This document shows, piece by piece, positions 1-8,957 of a stretch of DNA of 64,000 bases (position 1 is its first letter; the number at the start of each line of letters is the position of its first letter). Made by a program: the position numbers and the translations under genes. Location of the stretch: contig CAZYWJ010000001.1 of NCBI GenBank assembly GCA_964651785.1, positions 1-64,000 of the forward strand, in the 5' to 3' direction. Source of the DNA: JAKVAV01 sp964651785 (GTDB lineage Bacteria; Bacteroidota; Bacteroidia; Flavobacteriales_D; Cryomorphaceae). The notes under the pieces are model-generated. The model ran no database searches. It was not told where the DNA came from and saw only the letters and a list, made by a program, of their open reading frames with translations.

Positions 1-80
1 TCGGCGTAATTGTAAACCTGCGCCTTCGCTGCAAAAGCGAAAAGCATTAAACCCGCGATCAAGGCAATTCTTCTATTCAT
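1..80 (-). CDS. 5' end of a secreted protein (partial, runs off the left edge)
   Basis: The first 26 codons are visible. They start at the ATG at 80-78 and read MNRRIALIAGLMLFAFAAKA followed by QVYNYA, a clear signal peptide with a basic n-region, a hydrophobic core and an AxA-type cleavage site. The rest lies outside the window, so no function can be given. The start overlaps the stop of the upstream SGNH lipoprotein gene by 8 bp (ATGAATAG), which suggests translational coupling. Confidence 0.6.
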   Translation of the reverse strand, partial: MNRRIALIAGLMLFAFAAKAQVYNYA

Positions 81-822
81 AAAGCTTTGCTTTTACGTCT
101 TCCAAAATTTCTTCAACCCAAAGTTCGTACATATCTCCCGATGGGTGCAAACTGTCAGGAGCTATTAATTCAGGGTTTGTTTCTGCTTGCCGTGAGATTT
201 CCGTAATGTTAAAGTAGCTTACACCATAACTTTGTGTTATATCTGCATTTATCGAATTATACAGATCCACGCTGGTAGAAATATTCGGATTATTTCCTCC
301 GAAAGGGGTAACTCCGTAATCGGGAATGCTGAGAACGAAAACGCGATCGGTGTCATTTCCCGCAAACTGAATGGCGGTTTTTAACAGAAACTCAAATTCA
401 TTGGCATAAACATCGGTTGGTCCGTTTTGATATTGATTATTTACACCGATGAGCAACGAAACGAGATCGTAAGTTTCATCTAAATCGGCCGTGTCAATTC
501 CCGCGATGAGTTGATCGGTTCGCCAGCCTCCGAAAGCTACGATATCCGGTGATTCACCCTCCAAGAGACTGTCTTCACTCAATCGTTCTACCAATTGATA
601 GGGGTAGGCGCGACTGCTGTCCGGCAAAGCGGTTCCGACGGTGTAGCTATCGCCCAAAGCCAGATACGAAAATCGGATGGTATCTTGTATGGAAGCCGTA
701 TCGACGGGAACAGAGGTAGAGGGTGGCGGAACTTGATCCTCTTTATCATTACAAGAGGCTAAGCTCAATAAGATGAGAAAAAGAAAGCCCATTATGCCAT
801 TAGGTTTGAAGAACGCCAACAT
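73..822 (-). CDS. SGNH/GDSL-family hydrolase lipoprotein
   Basis: This is a 249-residue esterase/lipase-like protein of the SGNH superfamily. It begins with a lipoprotein signal peptide whose lipobox ends LASC (Cys24), so it is probably anchored to a membrane. The GDSYTVG block carries the nucleophile Ser at about residue 59. A GVNNQ block supplies the oxyanion Asn, and DSLHPSG near residue 223-229 supplies the catalytic Asp and His, so the triad looks intact. The ATG at 822 was chosen because it gives a normal signal peptide; an ATG at 792 would leave almost no n-region, and a longer reading into the carboxylase gene is not protein-like. It overlaps the stop of the acyl-CoA carboxylase gene by 23 bp. 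The substrate cannot be predicted. Confidence 0.85.
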   Translation of the reverse strand: MLAFFKPNGIMGFLFLILLSLASCNDKEDQVPPPSTSVPVDTASIQDTIRFSYLALGDSYTVGTALPDSSRAYPYQLVERLSEDSLLEGESPDIVAFGGWRTDQLIAGIDTADLDETYDLVSLLIGVNNQYQNGPTDVYANEFEFLLKTAIQFAGNDTDRVFVLSIPDYGVTPFGGNNPNISTSVDLYNSINADITQSYGVSYFNITEISRQAETNPELIAPDSLHPSGDMYELWVEEILEDVKAKLYE

Positions 823-2443
823 TGTATGGTTTTTCTGCGGGTGAATTATTTGCAGCCTCAATGGCCATCGCCAAGTGCATTCTGGTTTCGGCAGGGTCGA
901 TGATGGCATCGAGCCATAGTCGGGCCGCAGCATATTGGGGTTCCGTTTGCTCATCGTAGCGGTTTTTGATCTTGTCAAAAAGCTCTTTTTCCTTCTCTTT
1001 AGTGATTTCTTTTCCCTTTGCTTTCATCGAAGCTACTTCGATGCTCAGCAATACTTTGGCGGCTTGCTCTCCACCCATTACGGCGAGTCGGGCCGTTGGC
1101 CAACCAACAATTAACCGAGGATCATAAGCCTTTCCGCACATGGCGTAATTTCCCGCTCCGTAGCTATTTCCCATCACTACCGTAAATTTCGGCACAACCG
1201 AATTGCTCATGGCGTTCACCAATTTTGCGCCGTCTTTGATAATACCGCCGTGCTCGCTGCGGCTGCCCACCATAAATCCGGTGACATCTTGTAAAAAGAC
1301 CAGTGGAATATTCTTCTGATTGCAGTTCATGATAAAACGGGCCGCCTTATCGGCAGAATCGCTGTAAATAACGCCACCGAATTGCATTTCGCCTTTGGCG
1401 CTTTTGACGATGTTACGCTGATTGGCTACGATACCGACTGACCACCCGTCAATTCGCGCGTAAGCGCAAACGATGGTTTGACCGTAGCCTTTTTTGTACT
1501 CGGTCATCTTGCTTTCGTCTACAATGCATTTGATCACATCACGCACATCGTAGGTTTTGCCCTTGTCGGCAGGAAAAGTTCGATAAACCTCGGAAAGGTC
1601 TACTTCGGGCATTTTTGGTTCTGCCCGATTGAAGCCCGCTTTGGCATTGGTTTCGCCGATCTTGTCGACCAAATCGCGTATGGTTGAAAGACACTCCTGA
1701 TCGTCTTCCACCTTGTAGTCGGTTACTCCTGAAATCTCGCTATGCGTAGTGGCACCACCGAGGGTTTCGTTGTCAATATCCTCTCCGATGGCGGCTTTCA
1801 CCAAATAAGAACCGGCCAGAAAGATGGTTCCCGTTTTGTTGACTATCAGTGATTCGTCGCTCATGATCGGAAGGTAGGCCCCACCTGCCACGCAGCTTCC
1901 CATCACCGCCGCTATTTGCGGTATACCGCGACTCGACATCACGGCATTGTTTCTAAAAATACGTCCGAAGTGCTCCTTATCGGGAAATATTTCATCCTGC
2001 ATCGGGAGAAAGACACCGGCACTATCTACCAAATAGATGATCGGAATGTGGTTTTCCATGGCAATCTCCTGCGCACGCAAGTTTTTCTTTCCCGTAATGG
2101 GAAACCAAGCACCCGCTTTTACCGTGGCGTCATTGGCTACCACGATGCATTGTCGTCCTTTCACGTAGCCCATTACCACCACAACACCTCCCGACGGACA
2201 ACCGCCGTATTCATCGTACATGCCGTGACCTGCGTAAGCACCTATTTCTATGCGATCAGCTTTATCGTCAAGCAAGAGATCGATTCGTTCACGAGCTGTA
2301 AGCTTACCTTTCTCGTGCTGTTTTTCAATTTTGGATTTTCCTCCTCCGAGGTAAATTTTTTCGAGTTCCCTTCTCACTTTCGATACCATCAAGCGCATGG
2401 TATCTTCGTTCTTATTCAGTTCCAATTCCTTTTTATCCGCCAT
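800..2443 (-). CDS. acyl-CoA carboxylase carboxyltransferase subunit (methylcrotonyl-CoA carboxylase beta type)
   Basis: This is a 547-residue biotin-dependent carboxyltransferase of the crotonase fold. It transfers CO2 from carboxybiotin to an acyl-CoA in branched-chain amino acid or propionate metabolism in the cytoplasm. The N-half has the GKLTARERIDLLLD signature and FGRIFRNNAVMSSRGIPQIA followed by VMGSCVAGGAYLP, which most resembles 3-methylcrotonyl-CoA carboxylase beta. The C-half has the VFLQDVTGFMVG and MGNSYGAGNYAMCG acyl-CoA/carboxybiotin site motifs. The start was placed at the ATG at 2443 because an upstream alternative at 2476 would sit on a promoter-like TATATTTG box (2474-2481). 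No biotin carboxylase subunit is in the window. Propionyl-CoA specificity is the main alternative. Confidence 0.9.
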   Translation of the reverse strand: MADKKELELNKNEDTMRLMVSKVRRELEKIYLGGGKSKIEKQHEKGKLTARERIDLLLDDKADRIEIGAYAGHGMYDEYGGCPSGGVVVVMGYVKGRQCIVVANDATVKAGAWFPITGKKNLRAQEIAMENHIPIIYLVDSAGVFLPMQDEIFPDKEHFGRIFRNNAVMSSRGIPQIAAVMGSCVAGGAYLPIMSDESLIVNKTGTIFLAGSYLVKAAIGEDIDNETLGGATTHSEISGVTDYKVEDDQECLSTIRDLVDKIGETNAKAGFNRAEPKMPEVDLSEVYRTFPADKGKTYDVRDVIKCIVDESKMTEYKKGYGQTIVCAYARIDGWSVGIVANQRNIVKSAKGEMQFGGVIYSDSADKAARFIMNCNQKNIPLVFLQDVTGFMVGSRSEHGGIIKDGAKLVNAMSNSVVPKFTVVMGNSYGAGNYAMCGKAYDPRLIVGWPTARLAVMGGEQAAKVLLSIEVASMKAKGKEITKEKEKELFDKIKNRYDEQTEPQYAAARLWLDAIIDPAETRMHLAMAIEAANNSPAEKPYNVGVLQT

Positions 2444-2473
2444 GGGCTTCTTGTGGTTTTTTTCAGTGGTGCC

Positions 2474-2481
2474 CAAATATA
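2474..2481 (-). promoter_or_regulatory. Bacteroidota-type -7 element for the acyl-CoA carboxylase gene
   Basis: On the minus strand the box reads TATATTTG, a full match to TAnnTTTG. It lies 30 bp upstream of the chosen ATG and would give a short leader. No convincing -33 TTTG was found at the usual spacing, so this is inference. Confidence 0.45.
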
Positions 2482-2486
2482 CGGTT

Positions 2487-3107
2487 TCAACCTTTTAAGA
2501 CCGACAGAGAAGCGGGTCCTTCGTTGAAGAGCAAATCGAGGATTGACAAATTCGGTTGAAATTCAAACCGATCGGAAAAAACCTGAAGGTATTTGTCCGT
2601 GCTGAACTCCGAAGGAAACTGCTCGGGTGTTTTGATTTTTTGACGTAAGTCAAATTTGCACTCACATTCCAGAAAGGTCTCGCTTATTTCATAATCAGGA
2701 TCGAACTTCAGCAGGGAAAGCCATAGTTTCAGGCTTTCGCGAAAAAATGCGCCGAAGTGGGCATGCTGCGCTTCAATCAGCTTTAGCAGCTTAGGGTAAT
2801 AGTGATCGAAAAAAGGAGAGGAGCGGTACGCCGACTCCAAGGCTCTTTTGTGAAGGCGTATCCACGGCTCTTCATAGTCAATGGAAATATCCTTCGTTGG
2901 AATTTTTTCACCCTTTTGGCCAATCACGTTGACGGTCAAGGTTTGCACACCATTAGCTGCCAAGATGTGGTAGCGATTGCGAATACTTTGCTTTACGTAA
3001 TTCTCGCCACCATCGAACAGAATCCGATAGCCACACGCCATGGCTACGAAAAGTCCGACGGGCGGAACCAAGCAAAAAGGAGAGATGATGACCGGCTGAT
3101 CATTCAT
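2487..3107 (-). CDS. WbqC-like family protein
   Basis: This 206-residue protein resembles the WbqC family, which is linked in other bacteria to glycan or O-antigen gene clusters and has no firmly assigned reaction. Visible hallmarks are the N-terminal PVIISPFCLVPPVGLFVAMA segment, then YVKQSIRNRYHILAANGVQTLTVNV, followed by an aromatic/His-rich middle. The ATG at 3107 was chosen. It overlaps the lepB stop by 8 bp, so the gene is the last member of the parA-parB-dapB-lepB operon. A longer in-frame reading upstream would be the shadow of lepB. Confidence 0.8.
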   Translation of the reverse strand: MNDQPVIISPFCLVPPVGLFVAMACGYRILFDGGENYVKQSIRNRYHILAANGVQTLTVNVIGQKGEKIPTKDISIDYEEPWIRLHKRALESAYRSSPFFDHYYPKLLKLIEAQHAHFGAFFRESLKLWLSLLKFDPDYEISETFLECECKFDLRQKIKTPEQFPSEFSTDKYLQVFSDRFEFQPNLSILDLLFNEGPASLSVLKG

Positions 3108-4635
3108 CGCCCACGAGCGAAAACAAACGGCTCCAGCGTATTCCCGTTTCAGGATCTTTGCTGAACCAGATGAATACCGCCTTTCCAACGACATGATCGA
3201 AGGGAACGAATCCCCAAAACCGCGAATCGGCGGAATTGTGGCGATTGTCACCCATCAGGAAGTAATAGTCCTGCTTGAAGGTGTAGCTATTGGCTACGGC
3301 GCCATTAATATAGATCTCTCCGTTTTTCACCTCCAGATCATTGTGCTCATATACGTCGATCACCCGGCGGTATAGGGGCAGATTCTCCATGGTGAGGTCG
3401 ATGGTTTCGCCGCTTTTCGGAATCCAAAGCGGGCCGAAGTTATCCTCGGTCCAGCTATAATCGGGGTGATTGGGGAAGATGTGAAGGTCTGCCTGGGGTC
3501 TTTTCATTTCAATGGTGACCGAGTCCACCGAAGACATTCCCTCCATAATTTCTTTTTCGCTATCAGTGAGCGGCATTCTGTAAAAGCGATTTGTAGCATA
3601 AAATTGACGCTCCGCATTCGTTATGTAGATGTCGTATTTTTCTTGCAACACTTCCACGGAAAGCGGTGACTTGGTGTGTACATTGTAAACAAACTGTACA
3701 CCTTCCGGACGTCTGATCGGCTCTCCGTTGATGTGCACCCTTCTGTTAACAACAGAGATTTCTTCTCCCGGCAGTCCGATTGTTCTTTTGATGTAATTCT
3801 CCTTTTTGTCTAAAGGCCGTACCGTAATTCCGCCCGTTTCTGCCATTCGGCCATCATCCGTAATGAACCGTTCTTTCATTAGGTTCTCTCTGCCAAACTC
3901 ACGAACCCACTGATAGTAGCTGTTTTCCTGAGCGTTTACTACTACGGTATCTCCTTCCGGAAAATTGAAAACCGTGGCGTCATAGCGCTCAACATCGCCA
4001 AAGCCGGGCAAGCGGAAGTAGGGAAGCTTTTGCCATTCTACGTAAGACTTTGCGTTGATCACGGGAATGGTGTGATGTGTAAACGGAAAGGTCAGAGGCG
4101 TCATGGGAAGGCGCGGTCCGTAGCTTAGTTTGCTCACGAAGAGGTAATCTCCCACGAGAAGCGATTTTTCCATCGATGGCGTAGGAATGGTAAAAGCTTC
4201 AATGGTAAAGGTTCGGATGATGGTAGCAGCGATAACCGCAAAGACGATGGCTTCGGCCCATTCGCGACCTTTGCTCTTCTTTTCCTTCTTATAATCCGGT
4301 AGGTTGGTGTATTTGATGTCTTTCTTAAAGGCAATCATTCCCAATGCGAGAAACGGAAGGAAAATCGCCATGAGGTAATCTTTCCATGTGCGCATGCCAA
4401 AGGCGCGTACCAATTCTACGTGCATGGCACTCAACAATACGAAGTTGACTCCAGGAACGATGAGTATAAGTAGCCACCACCACGGTTTGTTGATGACTTT
4501 GAGCCAAACGAAAAGGTTATAAATCGGAACGAATCCCGCCCAAGACGGTTCCTGACCTGCCTTTTTAAAAATTTTCCAAAGGCAAACGAAATAGGAGAGG
4601 ATGGTCAGGTAAAATATGGTGTAGGCTATGATCAT
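3100..4635 (-). CDS. lepB: signal peptidase I (long Bacteroidota form)
   Basis: This is the type I signal peptidase that removes signal peptides from Sec- and Tat-exported proteins at the outer face of the inner membrane. It has 511 residues, much longer than the E. coli enzyme. Residues 1-100 hold several membrane segments (DUF5684-like), followed by a basic linker and the membrane segment preceding the catalytic domain. The nucleophile is Ser154 in TPSMEKSLLVGD, the general base Lys283 lies in YIKRTIGLPGE, and the C-terminal GDNRHNSADSR box is present, so both dyad residues are intact. Between the Lys box and the GDN box there is an extra insert of roughly 120 residues, as is common in this phylum. 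Its start overlaps dapB by 4 bp (ATGA). Confidence 0.95.
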   Translation of the reverse strand: MIIAYTIFYLTILSYFVCLWKIFKKAGQEPSWAGFVPIYNLFVWLKVINKPWWWLLILIVPGVNFVLLSAMHVELVRAFGMRTWKDYLMAIFLPFLALGMIAFKKDIKYTNLPDYKKEKKSKGREWAEAIVFAVIAATIIRTFTIEAFTIPTPSMEKSLLVGDYLFVSKLSYGPRLPMTPLTFPFTHHTIPVINAKSYVEWQKLPYFRLPGFGDVERYDATVFNFPEGDTVVVNAQENSYYQWVREFGRENLMKERFITDDGRMAETGGITVRPLDKKENYIKRTIGLPGEEISVVNRRVHINGEPIRRPEGVQFVYNVHTKSPLSVEVLQEKYDIYITNAERQFYATNRFYRMPLTDSEKEIMEGMSSVDSVTIEMKRPQADLHIFPNHPDYSWTEDNFGPLWIPKSGETIDLTMENLPLYRRVIDVYEHNDLEVKNGEIYINGAVANSYTFKQDYYFLMGDNRHNSADSRFWGFVPFDHVVGKAVFIWFSKDPETGIRWSRLFSLVGDE

Positions 4636-5348
4636 AATTTCAATAGGTTATTCATCGAGTAAAAGCCGGGTTTCTGCTTGATCAGAAACTCAGCCGCCAT
4701 GATAGCTCCGAGGGCAAAACCATCTCGGGAAAATGCTTCGTGTTTTATTTCAATTGCATCGATATCGGATTTGAACCGTACGATGTGTGTTCCTTTCACA
4801 TCTCCCTCACGGTAACTTGTGATCGGCAAAATATCTTCGGGAACATCTTTATTCTCTTTCAACTGATAATCTGAGTATTTCGATTGTGCTTTAACCACTT
4901 CACCAGCCAGCGTTTCGGCGGTTCCGCTTGGTGCGTCCTTCTTGCCGGTGTGGTGCCATTCTTCTATCTCGGCTTCGTAATTGAAATCATTCATTATTCG
5001 CGAAAGCTCAGACGTAAGATGATGCGTGATGAAGACGCCCGGCGAAAAGTTGGAAGCATAAAAAAAGCGACCATCGGAATTGGCACAAATGTTTTTCACT
5101 TCGTCCATTTCTTTATACCAGCCCGTCGTACCCGTTACTAGCGGAACGGACTGATCGAGTACTTCGCGAAAGTTTTCGAGAGCAGAATCAGGTTGGGTGA
5201 ATTCAATGGCCACATCGCAAGGCGGAAGTTCCTTGATTTCGCTTTTATTTTCGGATGTAATCTTCGACACGATTGTATGACCCTTTTCCTGCGCCAATTC
5301 TGCAATTCGCTTACCCATTCGTCCGTAGCCGATTATTGCAATTTTCAT
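4632..5348 (-). CDS. dapB: 4-hydroxy-tetrahydrodipicolinate reductase
   Basis: This enzyme reduces dihydrodipicolinate in the diaminopimelate/lysine pathway and thereby supplies the peptidoglycan cross-linking amino acid. It has 238 residues, a little shorter than the E. coli enzyme (about 270). The N-terminal GYGRMGKRI is the NAD(P)H-binding loop (residues 7-15), TGTTGW is near residue 72, and EEWHHTGKKDAPSGTA (129-144) holds the catalytic His132/133 and Lys. It lies between DUF5683 (24 bp gap) and lepB (4 bp overlap) in one operon. Confidence 0.96.
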   Translation of the reverse strand: MKIAIIGYGRMGKRIAELAQEKGHTIVSKITSENKSEIKELPPCDVAIEFTQPDSALENFREVLDQSVPLVTGTTGWYKEMDEVKNICANSDGRFFYASNFSPGVFITHHLTSELSRIMNDFNYEAEIEEWHHTGKKDAPSGTAETLAGEVVKAQSKYSDYQLKENKDVPEDILPITSYREGDVKGTHIVRFKSDIDAIEIKHEAFSRDGFALGAIMAAEFLIKQKPGFYSMNNLLKL

Positions 5349-5372
5349 AGAGACGATTCCAAGCGGGCGAAG

Positions 5373-5996
5373 TTACAATTTCAGCGATAATGTGAGACCA
5401 GCTGACGGGAGTTGTGAAGGATTAACAAAAGGTTGGATATTCATCGTTAAATCTTCACCTACATCAAAATAGAATAAATGCGCATCTACATTGGCATCGA
5501 TAATATTCAAGATGTAAATGGCCGCTAGTGAAATATATGAGAGATCGCGCCAGGTCTTGTGTTCACTTATGGCATCTAAGAGAAAATCATTAGGAAGATC
5601 AGAATCGTTTGTGGGGTCAGTATCAGTATTCAAGGCATATAGCTCCTTAAAGCGATCTATTTCAGATAAATTCCATTGGACGAAATATCCGGCCACGGCA
5701 AATCCTCCGTAAATTATAGGAACTTTCCAATACTTCTTATTGTAAACCTGTCCGAGCCCCGGCAAAACGGCCGACATAATCGTCGCTTTTTTCGGGCTGT
5801 GAATTTTCTCGATAGATTCCCTTGTCACCGCTTCCACCTCACCTTCCACCCGGCCTCGTTCTACTTTTAGTTCAGTTTCCGTACTATCTGTCTGAGCGGC
5901 GGATTGTAAAGAGAACGCAAGGAGAAAGGCCGACAGAAATATCAGCTTGGAAAAATCAGTCTTCAAGTGAGTCAATAATGCGTCGAAGTTGATCAT
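5373..5996 (-). CDS. DUF5683 domain membrane protein
   Basis: This 207-residue protein has an N-terminal signal or anchor (LIFLSAFLLAFSLQSAAQ) and then the DUF5683 core KKATIMSAVLPGLGQVYNKKYWKVPIIYGG, two hydrophobic segments and a DLSYISLAAIYILNIIDANVDAHLF stretch. It is known from Bacteroidota as a conserved protein of unknown function beside parB and dapB, and the same arrangement is seen here. The ATG at 5996 makes it overlap parB by 41 bp; a TTG slightly downstream is an alternative start. An envelope location is likely, but the role is unknown. Confidence 0.8.
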   Translation of the reverse strand: MINFDALLTHLKTDFSKLIFLSAFLLAFSLQSAAQTDSTETELKVERGRVEGEVEAVTRESIEKIHSPKKATIMSAVLPGLGQVYNKKYWKVPIIYGGFAVAGYFVQWNLSEIDRFKELYALNTDTDPTNDSDLPNDFLLDAISEHKTWRDLSYISLAAIYILNIIDANVDAHLFYFDVGEDLTMNIQPFVNPSQLPSAGLTLSLKL

Positions 5997-6837
5997 CGGA
6001 TGCAAAGGTAATCTCAATTTTACCTTTTCCTTTTTGATCGCGCTTGATGTCAACTTTTGTGCCAAATCGATCCATCAAATCGGCCTTGAACTTTTGGTGT
6101 TCAAAGGAAAGCGCAGCAGGTTTTGGCTTCGGTTTTTTCGTCTTCGATTCTTTCCCAAAATCTTCGATTTGTCTTACGGACATGCCTTCTGACAAAATCT
6201 TTTTGAAAGCGGTAATCAAATCATCCTCATTATCAAAAGCCAAAAGGGCACGAGCGTGGCCCATAGAGATTTTATTCTCGCGTAAGGCCATTTGCACTTG
6301 AGGCGGAAGTTTTAGCAAACGCAGGTAATTGCTAATGGTAGCTCTCTTCTTACCTACGCGCTGACTCATGGCTTCTTGCGTGAGGTTACATTCTTCGATC
6401 AAACGCTGATATGAAATGGCGATTTCTATCGGGTCGAGATTCTTTCGTTGGATGTTTTCAACCAGCGCCATTTCGAGCATGGCTTGATCATTTGCTACCC
6501 TGATGTAAGCGGGAATTTCTTCAAATCCCGCAATTTGCGAAGCGCGAAACCTTCTCTCTCCGCTAATCAATTGGAATTTATCGTGACCGATTTTCCGAAC
6601 CGTTACCGGTTGTATGATCCCTAGTTCTTTGATCGATTGCACCAATTCCATCAAAGGCTCCTCTTCAAAAACAGTACGTGGCTGAAAGGGATTTGCTTCG
6701 ATAGCTTCAACCGGAAGCATTGCCACCGAACCCAAAACGCGCTCGGTACTTTCCGTACTAACCCCCGTAGTGATATCGGTTTCTACATTCTCCAGCAAGG
6801 CGCTCAGCCCTCTTCCCAATCCTCTTTTCTTACTCAT
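5956..6837 (-). CDS. parB: ParB chromosome-partitioning protein
   Basis: ParB is the CTP-dependent clamp that loads at parS and works with ParA in origin segregation. It has 293 residues. The N-terminus SKKRGLGRGLSALL is the ParA-stimulating basic segment. The ParB/Srx domain carries NPFQPRTVFEEE (box I) and SGERRFRA (box II), followed by the helix-turn-helix LTQEAMSQRVGKKRATISNY and a C-terminal dimerisation region. The ATG at 6837 was preferred over one 4 codons upstream because family members begin MSKK. It overlaps parA by 8 bp. Confidence 0.95.
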   Translation of the reverse strand: MSKKRGLGRGLSALLENVETDITTGVSTESTERVLGSVAMLPVEAIEANPFQPRTVFEEEPLMELVQSIKELGIIQPVTVRKIGHDKFQLISGERRFRASQIAGFEEIPAYIRVANDQAMLEMALVENIQRKNLDPIEIAISYQRLIEECNLTQEAMSQRVGKKRATISNYLRLLKLPPQVQMALRENKISMGHARALLAFDNEDDLITAFKKILSEGMSVRQIEDFGKESKTKKPKPKPAALSFEHQKFKADLMDRFGTKVDIKRDQKGKGKIEITFASDDQLRRIIDSLED

Positions 6838-7642
6838 TTTCGAGCTCAATCATTTTGTCCTCAGTTTTGATTTTCGTGAGGTCATTTTTTTGCAAAATTT
6901 CTCTGGCAAGATTTAAATAGTTGATCGAACCTTTGCAAGAGGCGTCGTGCATGATGATGGTTTCGCCGTGACTGGGCGCTTCTCCCAAACGGGTATTTCG
7001 GTGAATAACCGTATTGAAAACCAACTCCTGAAAGTGCATCTTCACTTCTTCCACCACTTGATTGGCCAATCTCAATCGGCTATCAAACATCGTGAGCAAA
7101 ATTCCCTCGATGGCCAAATCGGTGTTGAGTCTGGACTGCACGATTTTGATGGTATTGAGCAGTTTGCCCAATCCTTCCAAAGCAAAATATTCGCACTGCA
7201 CCGGTATGATTACCGAATCAGAAGCGGTCAAAGCGTTTACGGTGATCAAACCCAAAGACGGGGAGCAGTCTACAATGATAAAATCGTAATCATTCTTCAA
7301 CTCATTCAGCGAGTGCTTCATCATTTTCTCCCTGTTGGGAAGAGAGATCATTTCGATTTCGGCACCTACCAAATCGATATGCGCCGGAATGAGGTCGAGA
7401 TTAGGCGTATCGGTATGAATGACAATGTCTTTTGGATCTACGTCATTGATCAAGCATTCGTAAATGCTCGTCTTAATGGTTTTCGGATCTATGCCCACTC
7501 CGCTGGTGGCATTGGCCTGCGGATCGGCATCCACCAAAAGTGTTTTGTATTCCAACACGCCCAAACAGGCGGCCAAGTTGATGGCTGAAGTGGTTTTACC
7601 TACTCCGCCTTTTTGATTTGCAATTGAAATAATCTTTCCCAT
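6830..7642 (-). CDS. parA: ParA chromosome-partitioning ATPase
   Basis: This is a deviant-Walker-A ATPase (ParA/Soj), 270 residues. KGGVGKTTSAINLAA (residues 10-24) is the Walker A box with the signature Lys, DADPQANATSG is the A' box, and FIIVDCSPSLGLITVNAL is Walker B. It partners ParB encoded immediately downstream. It starts 2 bp after the stop of the metal-dependent hydrolase gene, so the two are probably co-transcribed. Confidence 0.96.
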   Translation of the reverse strand: MGKIISIANQKGGVGKTTSAINLAACLGVLEYKTLLVDADPQANATSGVGIDPKTIKTSIYECLINDVDPKDIVIHTDTPNLDLIPAHIDLVGAEIEMISLPNREKMMKHSLNELKNDYDFIIVDCSPSLGLITVNALTASDSVIIPVQCEYFALEGLGKLLNTIKIVQSRLNTDLAIEGILLTMFDSRLRLANQVVEEVKMHFQELVFNTVIHRNTRLGEAPSHGETIIMHDASCKGSINYLNLAREILQKNDLTKIKTEDKMIELENE

Positions 7643-7644
7643 AT

Positions 7645-8325
7645 CTATAGTTCGATCGATTCTCCTATTTCAGGTAATTTCAAGTTCAGTCCTGCTTGAG
7701 TAAATTTATTTTTGGCTACCTCCAAATCAATCGTGATCGGAGGAAAAGTATTGTAGTGCATCCCGATTATGTTTTTAACCTCGACAAAATCGGCAGCGAT
7801 GATGGCATCATCTATTCCCATCGTAAAATTGTCGCCGATGGGCAGAAATGCCCAGTTCACTTTGAATTCACGTGCGATGAGCTTCATGTCATAAGTAAGA
7901 GCAGTGTCTCCCGCGTAGTAGATGCAAACGTCGCCGAAATCAATGACAAATCCTCCGGGGTTCCCCAAATAGGTTCCGTCATCAAGAGCAGAACTGTGGA
8001 TGGCATTTACAAATTTCACTTTGCCGAAAGGTTGACGTACGGCTCCTCCGTGATTCATCGGGTGTACGTTTTCGATATCTTGTTTGCCGAGCCAATTTGA
8101 AATTTCATAATTGCAAATGACCTTGGCTCCCGTTCTTTTGGCGATGCTGACCAAATCAGCCACGTGATCGAAATGTCCGTGTGAGATCAAAATAAAATCG
8201 GCCTCGATTTTTTCAATATCGATGTCTTCCGCTAAGGAGTTGGGGGTGATGAAGGGATCAAACAACAATTTGGTATTGTTGTAGTTGATTCCAAAACAAG
8301 AGTGGCCGTAGTATGTTATCGTCAT
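7645..8325 (-). CDS. UPF0173-type metal-dependent hydrolase (metallo-beta-lactamase fold)
   Basis: This 226-residue protein has the metallo-beta-lactamase fold of the UPF0173/YtkL-like group. The N-terminus MTITYYGHSCFGI is typical, and the metal motif ISHGHFDHVAD (HxHxDH) is complete. A second HP..HGG segment and YAGDTALTYDM (metal-binding Asp) follow, with a C-terminal MHYNTFPPI His. The substrate is unknown. The ATG at 8325 gives the family N-terminus. It is probably the first gene of the parAB-dapB-lepB operon. Confidence 0.9.
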   Translation of the reverse strand: MTITYYGHSCFGINYNNTKLLFDPFITPNSLAEDIDIEKIEADFILISHGHFDHVADLVSIAKRTGAKVICNYEISNWLGKQDIENVHPMNHGGAVRQPFGKVKFVNAIHSSALDDGTYLGNPGGFVIDFGDVCIYYAGDTALTYDMKLIAREFKVNWAFLPIGDNFTMGIDDAIIAADFVEVKNIIGMHYNTFPPITIDLEVAKNKFTQAGLNLKLPEIGESIEL

Positions 8326-8435
8326 AATTGCTGTATCAAGAGGATTTGGAAGTTTAAAAGTACTCCATTTCCGCTTTTCCAAGTCAGATTACAAAGCCTT
8401 ATTTTGCACAGTTTTTTGTTAATCCACACCCCAAT

Positions 8436-8957
8436 ATGATCACCATTTTCAGTGCTACAAATCGAACGGATAGCAACACGGAAATCATTGCCAAAAACTA
8501 TCAAAAACTCATTGAAGATCAGGGATTGGAGGCAGTAACGTATTCGTTTCGCGATCTGCCCGATGACTTCTTTTTTACCGAAGGTTACGGTGAGTGCCCG
8601 GAAAGTTTTAAACAAGTTTTGCATGATTTGATCCTCCCGGTTGAGCGTTTTGTATTTGTCATTCCCGAATACAACGGAAGCTATCCCGGAATAACCAAGC
8701 TATTTTTGGATACGCTCAATCCGAAAATATGGGAAGGTAAAAAAGCAGCGCTCGTAGGAGTAGCGACCGGTAGAGCTGGAAACTTGCGCGGAATGGATCA
8801 TTTGGCTGCCGTGCTCAACTATTTAAAGATGGAAGTGTATAGTCAAAAAATACCCCTTTCATCGGTGCATCAACACATAAATGAAAGGGGTGAAATAGCC
8901 TTTGCCGAATACACTGATGTGCTCAACCGGCAATTGCATGGCTTTTTAAATTTTTAA
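8436..8957 (+). CDS. NADPH-dependent FMN reductase family protein
   Basis: This is a 173-residue flavodoxin-fold protein. MITIFSATNRTDSNTEIIAKNY is the FMN phosphate-binding loop, VFVIPEYNGSYPGITKLFLDTL carries the conserved PEYN.S.PG flavin motif, and GVATGRAGNLRGMDHL the third flavin contact. Family members reduce FMN, azo dyes or quinones; the substrate here is open. The gene is transcribed divergently from the hydrolase and its stop abuts the stop of the convergent DUF3276 gene with no spacer. Confidence 0.9.
   Translation: MITIFSATNRTDSNTEIIAKNYQKLIEDQGLEAVTYSFRDLPDDFFFTEGYGECPESFKQVLHDLILPVERFVFVIPEYNGSYPGITKLFLDTLNPKIWEGKKAALVGVATGRAGNLRGMDHLAAVLNYLKMEVYSQKIPLSSVHQHINERGEIAFAEYTDVLNRQLHGFLNF

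Noticed and set aside
1916..2527. 203-codon plus-strand frame
   Set aside because: Antisense shadow of the acyl-CoA carboxylase gene; the amino acid pattern is erratic and has no motif.
6947..7588. 213-codon plus-strand frame
   Set aside because: Antisense shadow of parA.
8326..8435. -7 box TATTTTG before the FMN reductase gene
   Set aside because: One base short between TA and TTTG; could be real but does not match the known spacing. The same holds for TACTTTG near 50784 and TAATTTG near 60777.
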